64,000 nt of DNA from Synechococcus sp. HK01-R (GTDB taxonomy: Bacteria; Cyanobacteriota; Cyanobacteriia; PCC-6307; Cyanobiaceae): assembly GCF_014217855.1 (NCBI RefSeq), contig NZ_CP059059.1, positions 1,674,001-1,738,000 on the forward strand, read 5' to 3'. The notes beneath the pieces were generated by a model, which was given only the letters and a program-made list of their open reading frames with translations, ran no database searches and was not told the origin of the DNA. The position numbers were made by a program, and so were the translations under genes. The stretch's first letter is position 1. Every line of letters begins with the position of its first letter. Positions 52,863-61,885 of the stretch are shown piece after piece.

Positions 52863-54956
52863 TTAATGAGGCATCTCCTGTAAGTGAAGAGCAATTATTT
52901 CCCTGCATCTCGCGAGATATTCATCCAGCAGATAAGCGGGATTCTCTAATGAAATATCGGCTCCATAACCAAATAACCACCGCCGAAAGTCCACATCCCG
53001 AGCCACGGTCCAAGGCGGCAGGTCGATCTCGATCGGGAACGGGTGAATATCACCCTCGATCGGTTCCAGCATCAGCTGTGTCTTGGAAGGTTTTCTCCAG
53101 GGATCGCTAGGCAAGGGTTTGGACAGGCGCATGTGACTAGGCGGGTAACGCTGCAGCCCTTCACGCAGAAAGCGGTAGACCCGAAGTGTGCAGCGGAAGC
53201 GCACGGTGGTCAACAAGGCGCTCAGCTTCTCAGGGCTGGCCTCGCAGAGCTGCTCCTGCAAAGCAGCGTCATCTCCGAAGTAGATCCCACCGCTGAGCTC
53301 CATCAGCCGAGAAAGACGCCGCACTGCTTCAGCCCGTTGCTCCGGCGTGCGGCGAAAGCCGCTGTCCACCTGCCGTAGAGCGAGCCGATCCAGCCGTTCC
53401 GTCCTGATCAGTCCACGCTCGTGACCCACCGCATCGTCTTCAAAGGCGACGTACCAACCGATGTTGTGAAACAGCAGCTGTATGGGCCACACATGAACCG
53501 GCTTCTTCGGCTCCACCCCGTGATCGGCTGCATCAGAAAAGCGCTCGAGCAACACCCGCTGCCCGGATGTGATCGCTGCCTCCAGCTTCTCGGCCTGTTC
53601 AGGCACCGCCAGCGAATCACGTCGCACGAGATCGGGGTGCACGATTGAGCGATTGGCAAAGACCCGTACCGGCAGCTCGTCCTCCCGCAATACCCCGCCC
53701 CAGCGCAGCCGCTCATCGAGCTCAGCTAGCAAGTCCTGCGCGGTGGGATCACCTAGACGGGACACCGCCTGACTTACCACCTGGTGCACTTCCCTCAGCC
53801 GCGCTGCCGATAGCACCGCCGTACCAAGGCCGTAGCCGTGGCGCACATTGTCGTTGCGGGTGCGGAAGCCATAGGGGGTGAGCACGCGCTCCACGTCCTT
53901 GCGCAGGGTGCCGGCTTCACCTGGCATGTAGACACCGCCGAGCTGGCTGATCAGGTGCTCCTGCAGTGGCACGCCCTTCTCGCAATCAAAGGGGTGATGC
54001 AACAGATGGCGCAACAGGCTGAACACCCGGATGAATACGCTCCGGTCGGCCATCGGAGGCCAGCCGCCCAGGTTCTGCTCATTCAGGTTTTCTGGGGCAG
54101 CGGGTGGCTCGATGGGTTGTTGCGTGGGCGCCGCATCGAGACAACCCTGGCTCTGGAGCCAAAGGAGATCTGCCTCCAGAGCATCCACATCGCCGTAGCA
54201 CTCGCCGCGCAGGCGAGAGAGATAGGCCGCAGCCCGTTGGGCCATCGCCCCTTCCGGCAGCGGATTGCAGATTGCCTCCAGCTCTGCTCGGGTGGTGATA
54301 TCCCCAGCGCTGAGTCCGGGATAGCGGCTGAGGAGTTGCAGCAGATAGAGCAGTCGCTCCAGATCCAACAACCGGGAGTAGCCGTGGAGCTCCTTGGCCT
54401 GCTCGCGGTTGCGGGCAGCAGAGATGCGTTTATCGAGCCGCGCGATTTCTGCAGCGAGCTCCTCGGCTGGATCACCGCCTGTGGCCGGGTCGTAATCCAC
54501 CAGAACCGCAAAGCCTTCACTGCGAGAGGGTTGAAAGTCGCGATCGCCCAGTGCTGCCGCGAATTTTTGCACCACCAGCTCGGGCACCTGGCGCGCGCGC
54601 CGCTTGTTCCACTCCAGGCACACCTCGAGTGGGGTGCGCATCCACCAACCGATCCACTCCACCGGCCTGTACAGCTCCAGCCGCTGCGTCAATGCGAGCC
54701 GCCAGGGCCGCTGAGCATGGGTGGCATCGATCAACACCGAACGCCCTGCCGCCACGCTCGCCTGAATCCCGGCGTGCAGTTGTTCCTCCACCTCATGCCA
54801 GTGGCCCTGAATTATCGGGTCGCCGTATAGCTCCTCACGGATCCGATCCGTAGAGAGGAGCTCGGCATCCAGCATCGGCGCTAGCAGTGCCGCGATGGTG
54901 GTCTTGCCGCTGGCGGGCGGTCCAATCAACAGATGGCAGCGCAGGGCGGCGGCCAT
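52863..54956 (-). CDS. polynucleotide-kinase-like ATPase fused to WYL domain
   Basis: 697 residues from ATG 54956. Residues 5-150 form a P-loop kinase domain: HLLIGPPASGKTTIAALL (Walker A), STDRIREELYGD, SVLIDATHAQRPWRLAL and an Arg-rich lid (LEWNKRRARQVPE), as in Pnk/AAA_33 kinases. The middle is helical. Residues about 330-420 may form a winged helix, and residues about 485-520 show a WYL-type sensor segment (KKPVHVWPIQLLFHNIGWYVAFEDD), followed by IRTERLDRLAL. WYL proteins bind nucleic acid or nucleotide ligands and often regulate defence genes. The fusion may be an RNA/DNA end kinase with built-in ligand sensing, or a regulator. It is co-transcribed with the 476-aa gene. Confidence 0.72.
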   Translation of the reverse strand: MAAALRCHLLIGPPASGKTTIAALLAPMLDAELLSTDRIREELYGDPIIQGHWHEVEEQLHAGIQASVAAGRSVLIDATHAQRPWRLALTQRLELYRPVEWIGWWMRTPLEVCLEWNKRRARQVPELVVQKFAAALGDRDFQPSRSEGFAVLVDYDPATGGDPAEELAAEIARLDKRISAARNREQAKELHGYSRLLDLERLLYLLQLLSRYPGLSAGDITTRAELEAICNPLPEGAMAQRAAAYLSRLRGECYGDVDALEADLLWLQSQGCLDAAPTQQPIEPPAAPENLNEQNLGGWPPMADRSVFIRVFSLLRHLLHHPFDCEKGVPLQEHLISQLGGVYMPGEAGTLRKDVERVLTPYGFRTRNDNVRHGYGLGTAVLSAARLREVHQVVSQAVSRLGDPTAQDLLAELDERLRWGGVLREDELPVRVFANRSIVHPDLVRRDSLAVPEQAEKLEAAITSGQRVLLERFSDAADHGVEPKKPVHVWPIQLLFHNIGWYVAFEDDAVGHERGLIRTERLDRLALRQVDSGFRRTPEQRAEAVRRLSRLMELSGGIYFGDDAALQEQLCEASPEKLSALLTTVRFRCTLRVYRFLREGLQRYPPSHMRLSKPLPSDPWRKPSKTQLMLEPIEGDIHPFPIEIDLPPWTVARDVDFRRWLFGYGADISLENPAYLLDEYLARCREIIALHLQEMPH

Positions 54957-55225
54957 GAATAAATGCAAGATGTCTGCATCTTGAGTATGCAACAAAAAAA
55001 ATGGCTTCTCCGGGACTCACGAATTTTTATCGACATAGATCGCGTCAACGCGCTGATGAGTTCGATCGCTTTGCAGTGACTTAATCCACCGCCGATGCTG
55101 AGGAGGCGCCATAGGGTCGCCTTGGGGGCTCGGGGAGAGTCATCATCGCAGTCGATGTTGAAGCCATGCTTGATAAATTCTTCGCGCATTAGAGTGAAGG
55201 AAGCTCGTGATAGTTTGAGGCAGCA

Positions 55226-55930
55226 ATGCAAACAATTAAACACGGCCTCGATGGCTTGATTAGTGAGCTCATTGCACTCGAGAAGATGCAACTTCCCTAT
55301 GCCGCAAAACGAGCACTTTTTTGGCTTGGCCCGCACCTGAGAAACTTTCACGCTCGGGAGATGGCAAACGTGTTCAGGGATCCGGTGCCTTACACGCTTC
55401 GATCAGTGCGCTATCGGGTCGATCCCGAATGGCTCAGCCTGACGCTCCGCATCAGCGAAGACGGCACGCTGGGGCAGACACCTGCGGACTATCTCGAGCC
55501 GGTGTTTCGGGTTGGCGCCAGCACCCGTGGCACTGCGCTTACAACGCGGTTCAGCAGGCGATTGCAACGCGGGGGGGTGTTCACACCCGGCACGCATCTG
55601 GTGCCCATTACAGGCGCACGCCACGCGGAAACACGACGCGGCAGGATGAGCCAAACCGTCTATCAAGCTGCTCTCGGTCAACTGCGCGCCAATGAATTCG
55701 CGGTCGGTAAGCAGCGCAGCAGGGGGCGGTACTTCGCGATCGATCGCAGCAGCAGCAGCAGCACACTGCAACCCGGGATCTACCGCGAGAAAAACGGCTC
55801 GATTAGTCGGTTATTTGCATTGCTCGACAGCCCGCCATCAGTGCCGCGTTTGTATGACTGGCGCGACGCCAGCATCGATGAGGCGATCGATCAACTGGAG
55901 GGGCGTATCGCGCGGATCCTTGCGCGGTGA
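55226..55930 (+). CDS. phage tail-completion/minor tail-like protein
   Basis: 234 residues resembling HK97-gp10 / GPZ-type minor tail proteins. Features are an N-terminal helix with LPYAAKRALFWLG, the DPVPYTLRSVRYRVDP segment, and a late GIYREKNGSISRLFALLDSPPSVPRLYDWRDASID close to the YRRxGxxxxxLFxFxxxPxYxPRxxF pattern of these proteins. No other head or tail gene is present, so this element cannot build a virion itself. It may remodel a helper phage tail or be a leftover. GC content is like DISARM, higher than its left neighbour. Confidence 0.62.
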   Translation: MQTIKHGLDGLISELIALEKMQLPYAAKRALFWLGPHLRNFHAREMANVFRDPVPYTLRSVRYRVDPEWLSLTLRISEDGTLGQTPADYLEPVFRVGASTRGTALTTRFSRRLQRGGVFTPGTHLVPITGARHAETRRGRMSQTVYQAALGQLRANEFAVGKQRSRGRYFAIDRSSSSSTLQPGIYREKNGSISRLFALLDSPPSVPRLYDWRDASIDEAIDQLEGRIARILAR

Positions 55931-56041
55931 CACGCTACATTGGGAGGGAGGGGAGGGTGGTAACTTTTTGTTCCATGTAAATAGTGATTAGGCATCCGGG
56001 AGCCATATGATGAATATTTACTTCATGAAACGCTTGGTAAA

Positions 56042-56368
56042 ATGAAAATAGTCTTTCTTGCCTTAATACTTGCTTCGGCTCCGGCTGCGTTGGCAGTTGA
56101 TTATGAGAAATGTGAGGCGATTCAGAAAGCTTTCGACAGGGTATCTGCCCCAGGCGGGTCAAAAAAGCGAGCCACGGCCGTGCGAATAAAGCATCAGACT
56201 GAATTTTGCGGTGGGCCGCAAACGGGAGATTGGTGGAAATGCGACGATGGAAGATCTGTCCCCGAAGATTATCCACGCTTTTTGCGTGAATGGAACGAGC
56301 TGGAAAGCGCAAACAGTGTTCGCTTGGAAAAGATCAAGGCAGACTATAATTTGCATGGTTGTTACTAA
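56042..56368 (+). CDS. small secreted cysteine-containing protein
   Basis: 108 residues. The signal peptide MKIVFLALILASAPAALA is cleaved after about residue 18, giving a mature part with four Cys (YEKCEAI, EFCGGPQ, WKCDDG, HGCY) that may form two disulfides. The pattern CGGPQTGDWWKC is distinctive but unassigned. It stands alone between the tail-type gene and the G5-repeat region. Composition is AT-richer than the flanks. Confidence 0.58.
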   Translation: MKIVFLALILASAPAALAVDYEKCEAIQKAFDRVSAPGGSKKRATAVRIKHQTEFCGGPQTGDWWKCDDGRSVPEDYPRFLREWNELESANSVRLEKIKADYNLHGCY

Positions 56369-56794
56369 TTCTGTCTGCTATTTCGTCTCGCTCAACTGAC
56401 CAGCGGTAAACGTATCTGACATATCTATGCCCGAGTTACTCTCTTGTTTCTAGTATCCATTTGCTCAGCTAAAGGGCCGCATCGCGAAGCACCTTCGGTG
56501 GCCGTAAAGGTGCTCCGGGCCTGCTGTCTACATCGACGACGACTGACGCAGCCTGCAATGGGGGATGCATTGGGGGACATGTCACGCTCCCCCATAAGAA
56601 GAGCCGCCACGACTGCGATCTTTCAGCTATGGGGGATATGGGGGAGGGGGGTCCCTTTTTTAATCAGGTCCACAACAGGGGGGGGAAAAAAGAGTCGAAA
56701 CCAGTCCCCCTCTCCCCCCTTCCCTCAAACCCCCTGGGATCACTGGTTTGTTATGGGGGACAAGGCCGCTCCCCCATTGCTCCTCGACTCCCCC
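56369..56794. other. intergenic region with G5 repeats
   Basis: No gene recognised. The first 180 bases have no clear feature. The remainder (from 56558) is dominated by runs of five to eight G or C and holds the repeated ATGGGGGA motif described separately, ending at the primase stop codon. Confidence 0.6.
56558..56777. repeat. iteron-like ATGGGGGA cluster, candidate origin
   Basis: The 8-mer ATGGGGGA occurs at 56558, 56629, 56638 and 56753 and inverted (TCCCCCAT) at 56588 and 56770; a one-base variant TTGGGGGA lies at 56570. Seven copies on both strands within 220 bp is far above chance for an 8-mer. The cluster abuts the primase-helicase gene, fitting a replication-initiation or primase recognition site. 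The G-tracts could also fold into quadruplexes. Confidence 0.55.
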
Positions 56795-59575
56795 TTAAGA
56801 AGGCAGATCAGCAATGGCCCGGTACAGCATTCCGCCCCTGGGGCCCTCGCTCACCTCGCCGACACCCAGCTTGGCCAAAGCCTGCATGGCCTGTTCAGCT
56901 AGACCGGCATCGATTCCCTTCTTCTCTTTACCGCTCATCTGCTGGCGCAGCTGCCCCCAGGTCACTTCCCCCTCCCCCTTGTGGGCCAGGGTGTGAATGC
57001 GACGCATTAGCGACGACACCCCCTCCGCATCGGCTGCTGCTTGCTCGTGGAAACCCAGCGCCCAATCATCCATCGCGTCTACCAACTCCATAGCTCGCTG
57101 CAGTGTGGCCACCGGAACTTCCACCTCAACCGGCCTGTTGAGTACCGACAGCTCCAGCAGGTGCAGTAATACAGCAACCCGGAGCACTTTGCCGGCTGAC
57201 TTGCCGTAGAGCGCACCATGCGCGTCCAGACGGGCTTGCTGGGCCTGAATCTGCTTGTTGTGCTCGTAAGCACTGAAGGCCTCGATTGCCTCAGGATCGA
57301 GCTGGTAGCGCTGTGCCGGCATCTTGTGGATTTGTCGGGCATAGTCCTGCAGATCCTGATTGGCCTGTTTGACTGCTGCCACTCCCTCCGCACTAATCCC
57401 TGTGGGCAGGGGCACCGTATTTTCCGGTAAAGGCGAGAAGAGGAAGCGCGCCCATTTGCCTGAGGGGTCGCCGCCCTTGATCAGTTCCCGCAGCACCCCG
57501 GGCTGAATGGCTCCGTAGATGCTCACCTGACAGCGTTCATAACTGCGATCGCCGGCTGAGACCCGCAGCGAGGTGTAGGCCTGCCCGTCAAACAGCTCCA
57601 GCAGCTGCTGTTCATCGGAACCGCGGCCGGAGCGGTAGGCATTCATTGCACCGAACAGGCCGGAGAGCTCATCGCGCAGCACCAGCACGCTCAGGCCTCG
57701 TTTGTCGAGCTCCTGCAGCTGCTGAACGAAGGCCTCCCCGGTGTAGTCCTGAATCTGTAGATAGATCGCCACCGGCTTGGGTGGACGCTCGTCTTTCTTG
57801 CAGCCTTTGCATTGATCTCGCCAGGCCTTTAATGCACGGGTGTTGGCGACATCGATTTCCCGTTTGAGTTCCTGCGCCGGCCTCCGAACCAGCAGCTTCT
57901 CCAGCGGGGTTTTCTTCTGGCCTGAGCGCCCCACCGTGGCCACGTAGAGGTTGGCCGGGGTGACGAAATCGGTGTAGGGGTTGCCACAGATCGTCGTGCC
58001 CAGCTTCACCAGGCCGCTGACACCCGCCAGGTAGGCCGTCGCCACCACGTGGTCGCAGTACGGCAGGTGTTCCGTGATTCGCCTGATCGCCTCCGCCAGA
58101 GGCGGCGGGAACAGGCGATCCAGGGTGATGGGTGCACGGGCTTGATGCCGAGCCAGATCCTCTTCCAGGGCGCTGGCTTCTTGCTGCAGGACATCGAATT
58201 GCTCTTGCTCGATGCGAACGGCCGCCAACAACTGGCGGAGTTCGTGCGGATGGAGATCGGATTCATCCCCCAGGTCCCCGAGCAGCAGCTCCAGTTCGGT
58301 GGGCGAGCGATGGGCGGCAATAGCATTTCGGATTCGGTCGCGACACTCTTCACGGCTCAGTGGCGGCGGCTTGCTGCGATCAGAGGCGGCATCAGCAGAT
58401 GCCCCGCTGCTCGAGCCTTTGCCGCGGCCACCCCAGTGGCGGGTCCGATCACCGGCTAGCCAGGCGTAGTGACGCTGGGCCCGATCGGGATCCCGATGAC
58501 GACAATCCGCCCGGATGATCGATTCCAGAACACGTTCCGCTTTGTCGCCGATGTCGAGGGCGGCGATCGCCTGGGCGAGCAGCTGATCGGGATCGCCTTC
58601 AAATCTCCATCCCTTCTCCAGCAGCAGGTTGTGCCAGCTCCAGAGCTCCTTCACGTAGCCGGTGAGCTGAAGGCTGCGATCAGAGGCGGCCGATGGATCC
58701 ACGCCATAGGGCCGGCCTCCCCTGAGCACCTCCTGCGCCTTGCTGCCGATTAGGTCGGCCAGCTGCGGAATGTTGCTGACGCTCGTCGGGGCTTGTCGCT
58801 TACTGGCTGGCGGCGATGGTTCCGGCGCGGCTGGCCGGGGCATGGCTTTGACCACTGGGAAGATCCCTATCGAGGCCAGGTCAGGCACCTCCACAAAGTG
58901 GTGGGCGGCTTCGGGATTGATCAGTTCATATGGGCCTCTCCCGTTCTGGGTGGGCGCACAGACCGACACCCGGGTGCCGGCCAGCACCTCACCGCGATGA
59001 GGGCCACCATGTTCAGTGCTGAAGTTGCAATGCAGCCCACCGCCAGGGCGCTTCCAGCTAGCCATCCGATCCCTGACCCGCACGTAAACATGCACCCCGC
59101 CACTGGGGGTTCGCTCCATGCGTGTGCCGGTGAGCACTGGATACCTCTCCAGTAGCGCCATCCAGTCAGCCTCCAGATGCTGGACACTGTCGTAGTTCTT
59201 GGTATCGAAGTCGATCGACACCACGTCCTTCGATGGGATGATCGCCAGCCCCAGTTCCTTCCCCAGTCGTTCAGCGATCGCGATCCGTTCGAGAAGTTCT
59301 TCCCTGTCAGCACACATGGCGTGGCTGATGGTGCTGGGGTTGCCATTAGGCAACCAGCAAGATGGGTTCTTGCCTACGAAGGCCGGCACAGGCTGACCGT
59401 TCTTCAGCACCGGCTCCCACTCACCCGTGGCCCTGTTCTTCTTCCGCCTTGGATAGAACTCCGCTGGCAGAGCCAACGGGATGACCGTCTGGACCTGCAG
59501 TCCCAATCCTGTGAGAGCGCAAATTTCTGAGCGCAGAATGTCGTAGTAGGAGGGATCAATCATTGATCTCTCCAA
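56795..59575 (-). CDS. primase-polymerase/DUF3987-type helicase replication protein
   Basis: 926 residues. An N-terminal Prim-Pol domain (residues about 10-250) shows the catalytic acidic pair in VVSIDFDTKNYDS (about 119) and TPSGGVHVYVRV. After a linker, a DUF3987-like ATPase region follows: VATVGRSGQKKTPLEKLL (P-loop-like, about 548), IYLQIQDYTGEAFVQQL, LVLRDELSGLFGAMNAY (Walker B-like) and CQVSIYGAIQPGVLREL. Such proteins start replication of satellites and of picocyanobacterial tRNA-linked elements. The ATG at 59575 starts just before homology. It is the main replication gene of the element, next to the iteron-like cluster at its 3' end. Confidence 0.88.
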   Translation of the reverse strand: MERSMIDPSYYDILRSEICALTGLGLQVQTVIPLALPAEFYPRRKKNRATGEWEPVLKNGQPVPAFVGKNPSCWLPNGNPSTISHAMCADREELLERIAIAERLGKELGLAIIPSKDVVSIDFDTKNYDSVQHLEADWMALLERYPVLTGTRMERTPSGGVHVYVRVRDRMASWKRPGGGLHCNFSTEHGGPHRGEVLAGTRVSVCAPTQNGRGPYELINPEAAHHFVEVPDLASIGIFPVVKAMPRPAAPEPSPPASKRQAPTSVSNIPQLADLIGSKAQEVLRGGRPYGVDPSAASDRSLQLTGYVKELWSWHNLLLEKGWRFEGDPDQLLAQAIAALDIGDKAERVLESIIRADCRHRDPDRAQRHYAWLAGDRTRHWGGRGKGSSSGASADAASDRSKPPPLSREECRDRIRNAIAAHRSPTELELLLGDLGDESDLHPHELRQLLAAVRIEQEQFDVLQQEASALEEDLARHQARAPITLDRLFPPPLAEAIRRITEHLPYCDHVVATAYLAGVSGLVKLGTTICGNPYTDFVTPANLYVATVGRSGQKKTPLEKLLVRRPAQELKREIDVANTRALKAWRDQCKGCKKDERPPKPVAIYLQIQDYTGEAFVQQLQELDKRGLSVLVLRDELSGLFGAMNAYRSGRGSDEQQLLELFDGQAYTSLRVSAGDRSYERCQVSIYGAIQPGVLRELIKGGDPSGKWARFLFSPLPENTVPLPTGISAEGVAAVKQANQDLQDYARQIHKMPAQRYQLDPEAIEAFSAYEHNKQIQAQQARLDAHGALYGKSAGKVLRVAVLLHLLELSVLNRPVEVEVPVATLQRAMELVDAMDDWALGFHEQAAADAEGVSSLMRRIHTLAHKGEGEVTWGQLRQQMSGKEKKGIDAGLAEQAMQALAKLGVGEVSEGPRGGMLYRAIADLPS

Positions 59576-59694
59576 TGCACTCGTTATCCCACCCGATCGG
59601 GAGAAGAATCAGGTCGGGATGGAGTCGATGTAGCTGGGCAAACCAGCGCGGGGAGGGCGTCTTGGATACACTGATGTCTGGAGTGTTTTCCATG

Positions 59695-59720
59695 ACGCCC
59701 TGGTGGTTCAGGGCGTTTTT
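59695..59720 (+). terminator. possible intrinsic terminator
   Basis: ACGCCCTG (59695-59702) pairs with CAGGGCGT (59709-59716), 6-base loop, followed by TTTT on the plus strand. Orientation fits plus-strand transcription entering from the primase antisense side. Its relevance for the minus-strand genes is unclear. Confidence 0.45.
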
Positions 59721-59795
59721 CATGCCTGGTCATGGCGGAGTGTTGGGGGGTAAAGGGCAATGGGATAAGTGTTAAGTAGCGCATCGCATTAGCAC

Positions 59796-60116
59796 TCAAC
59801 CGGCTCGATCTCCTGTCTTCGCGACAGCGCGGTTGTGCTCCACCATCGCGTCGCGTGAGACCTCGTCAGGGTTAAACCAGTCACAGGCTCCCCGAAAGTC
59901 AGCGGCCCGGTCACCACGGAAGATCCGGCAAGGCACCCAGCGAACAGGCCCTCCGCTTTCGGGCACTTCGATGATGTTTTGCACCTCGAAGCCGCTATCC
60001 CATTGGGCTAGGACGGCGCAGTGGTGTTTCTCGGTTTGCCACGTTTCGTAGATCTGCCAGGCATTGCAGCCCAAGCGGAGGTTCTCGATGTACGAAACAG
60101 CATTGTTTTCAGCCAT
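59796..60116 (-). CDS. small hypothetical protein
   Basis: 106 residues from ATG 60116 (MAENNAVSYIENLRLGCNAWQIYETWQTEK). The middle has strand-rich sequence (FEVQNIIEVPESGGPVRWVPCRIFRGDRA) and a Trp-Phe rich DFRGACDWFNPDEV. No domain recognised. An upstream longer reading would run through the Xis-like gene and was rejected. It lies between the Xis-like gene and the primase, on the same strand, and may be an early element gene. Confidence 0.55.
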   Translation of the reverse strand: MAENNAVSYIENLRLGCNAWQIYETWQTEKHHCAVLAQWDSGFEVQNIIEVPESGGPVRWVPCRIFRGDRAADFRGACDWFNPDEVSRDAMVEHNRAVAKTGDRAG

Positions 60117-60183
60117 GATGAGTATGTTTGTTGTATGTCTTTCCCGCCCTGTCGGGCGTGGATTTGTTTGACCTTCGCGGTCC

Positions 60184-60414
60184 TCAGCCGACCGCCTGCT
60201 CAAGGGTGCGGTGATCTCTCGCGAACTGCGCTGTGATCGCAGCATCAGTAGCGGGAAGGTTGTAGAGCAGCGCGCTGCGTGAATTCATGAATTTGCGGCG
60301 GTAATGCTCACCGGGCTGCAAGACACCGGCTTGGCGGTATCGCATGAGGGTGCGTTCAGACATGCCGAGATAGTCGGCAGCCTGCCGCTGCGGAACCCAA
60401 GGGGATTCAGGCAT
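60184..60414 (-). CDS. MerR/excisionase-like HTH protein
   Basis: 76 residues from ATG 60414. Residues 3-45 read SPWVPQRQAADYLGMSERTLMRYRQAGVLQPGEHYRRK, the winged helix-turn-helix of excisionase-type proteins, with a conserved R-x-R-x-A-G-x-L-x-P-G pattern. Such small proteins bend DNA at attachment sites or regulate int. It sits 117 bp downstream of the integrase gene on the same strand, the usual place for xis. A start at 60468 would add 18 residues without homology. Confidence 0.75.
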   Translation of the reverse strand: MPESPWVPQRQAADYLGMSERTLMRYRQAGVLQPGEHYRRKFMNSRSALLYNLPATDAAITAQFARDHRTLEQAVG

Positions 60415-60530
60415 TTTTGATAGGTAGATGAAGAACAACCGACACACATCTGAGCGCGTCGTACTCAAACTCTACACGATCTGTCAGGGGTAGGCAATCG
60501 AAATAAGGATCTAATTTCGTCTGCGTTTAT

Positions 60531-61769
60531 CTATCTAACTAACGCTGCGTTTTGCATTGCGCGATTAAATGCGTTTTCAGCTCCTGATTCGGTGGCCCAC
60601 GGATACGACCGGCAATGCACTTCAAGGCTGTGGCCCATCGCCAGCGCCATACTTCCGCTGTCGATCCCGCGTTGGTGGCCCCTCACGCTGTAGCTATGCC
60701 GGAATGAATAGGTCGTCACCCTCTCATCTCTCGCAGCGGCTGCAGCGATCAACGCCATCCATGCTGGTCTGCGCCTCAGGTACTGATTGACCCGCAGTGC
60801 AACCCGCGAGCTCTCATCCATCTCGGGCAGCCGCAACAGCCCGGCCTCCCATCGCTGCAGCAGATTCCAGCGCTGCATTTCACCATCGCCATCGATCAAT
60901 GGCAGTGGATACAACCGCCGGGGACGCGTTACCCCTCCACCGGCGCGCTTCTGGTAGCTGCACCACCAGTAGCTCTGGCTCGTTTTCGGATCGGTCCGTA
61001 CACCTAGATATGTCAACTCGACCGGCCGCAGCCCCAGCTCAGCCAGCAACCGAATCGCGTCTGCCCACCTGCGGCCCGGGCCGTCATCAGGGAATGAGGC
61101 GATCAGGTTGATGATCTCCTGATCGCTCACCGGATCGCTGCCGCCCGCCTCCGCTGTAGCGGGTTTCCGGCCGATGTGATCCTTAAGGCTCGGTGGTGGT
61201 TGCCATACGGCCGGGAATCGCTCCCGGGTTGTGCAGTAGGTCAAAAACTGCGCGAGGTTGCGCGCGCGCTCCTGCCGCGTTCTGCTGCCCGGTTCCCATC
61301 GCCTGATGCAGGCATCGATCAGATCCGCTGGTGTGGTGGGGGGGTTCCGACTGGTCAGCAGCGCAATGGCATCAGTCAGCACAGGTTCGTAGCCGCCTGC
61401 CCATGTCTGAGGCTTGATCGCGGTGCCGTGGTGGAGCTTTTGATCTCTGAAGCGCTCCATGGCGCCAGACCAGTCGGTGCGTTCAGTGAGCTTTGGTGCC
61501 TTACCTGCAGCGACATCCGCCGCTTGCCTCAGGTTGTAACCCTCTCCGACCACCAGCCCGAACAGATTCCGCACTCGGGTGTAGGCGTCACCAGCGGAGC
61601 GCTCCGACCATTGAATTTCAAGTGTCACGCTTTGAGACTTCTCCCCCGGCGGCCTCAAGTTGACGCGAACACGGCCCCTCTCTTCTTGAACACCCCACCC
61701 CTTCCCGAGGGCTCGAACCTGCGACCTGAGCGCCGTCTCCCAGGGATCCTGCTTTCTGACAGATGGCAT
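60531..61769 (-). CDS. tyrosine site-specific integrase
   Basis: 412 residues from ATG 61769; an ATG at 61793 would add eight residues encoded by the putative arm site. The C-terminal catalytic domain has the box I Arg in AELGLRPVELTYLGV (about 245), the H-x-x-R area TTYSFRHSYSVRG (about 360), and MALAMGHSLEVHCRSYPWA with the nucleophile Tyr (about 390). The N-terminal part contains an arm-binding-like domain and a SAM-like core-binding domain. It integrates the element at the 3' end of tRNA-Pro. The right attachment core begins 116 bp upstream of its start. Confidence 0.94.
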   Translation of the reverse strand: MPSVRKQDPWETALRSQVRALGKGWGVQEERGRVRVNLRPPGEKSQSVTLEIQWSERSAGDAYTRVRNLFGLVVGEGYNLRQAADVAAGKAPKLTERTDWSGAMERFRDQKLHHGTAIKPQTWAGGYEPVLTDAIALLTSRNPPTTPADLIDACIRRWEPGSRTRQERARNLAQFLTYCTTRERFPAVWQPPPSLKDHIGRKPATAEAGGSDPVSDQEIINLIASFPDDGPGRRWADAIRLLAELGLRPVELTYLGVRTDPKTSQSYWWCSYQKRAGGGVTRPRRLYPLPLIDGDGEMQRWNLLQRWEAGLLRLPEMDESSRVALRVNQYLRRRPAWMALIAAAAARDERVTTYSFRHSYSVRGHQRGIDSGSMALAMGHSLEVHCRSYPWATESGAENAFNRAMQNAALVR

Positions 61770-61774
61770 TGAAC

Positions 61775-61793
61775 GCGTGCAAAACGCGTGCAA
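61775..61793 (+). promoter_or_regulatory. putative integrase arm site, right; overlaps int leader
   Basis: The same 19 bases as 33621-33639, in the same orientation, 92 bp inside the right core repeat. It lies 6-24 bp upstream of the integrase ATG at 61769, so binding of Int here would block its own translation start region or promoter. This suggests autorepression. Confidence 0.65.
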
Positions 61794-61885
61794 AAACTAT
61801 CGAAATGGTCATGACAGGTCAAGTCAGCATCGGCCAAATCGCAGTCAGGGACTAGAGATGCCTTGCGGCGCATACTTTCTTGTAG

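Noticed and set aside
54926-55190. Minus-strand frame upstream of the kinase-WYL gene (MREEFIKHGFNIDCDDD...)
   Set aside because: It has no family pattern, and its second half only mirrors the kinase start in another frame; support is too weak.
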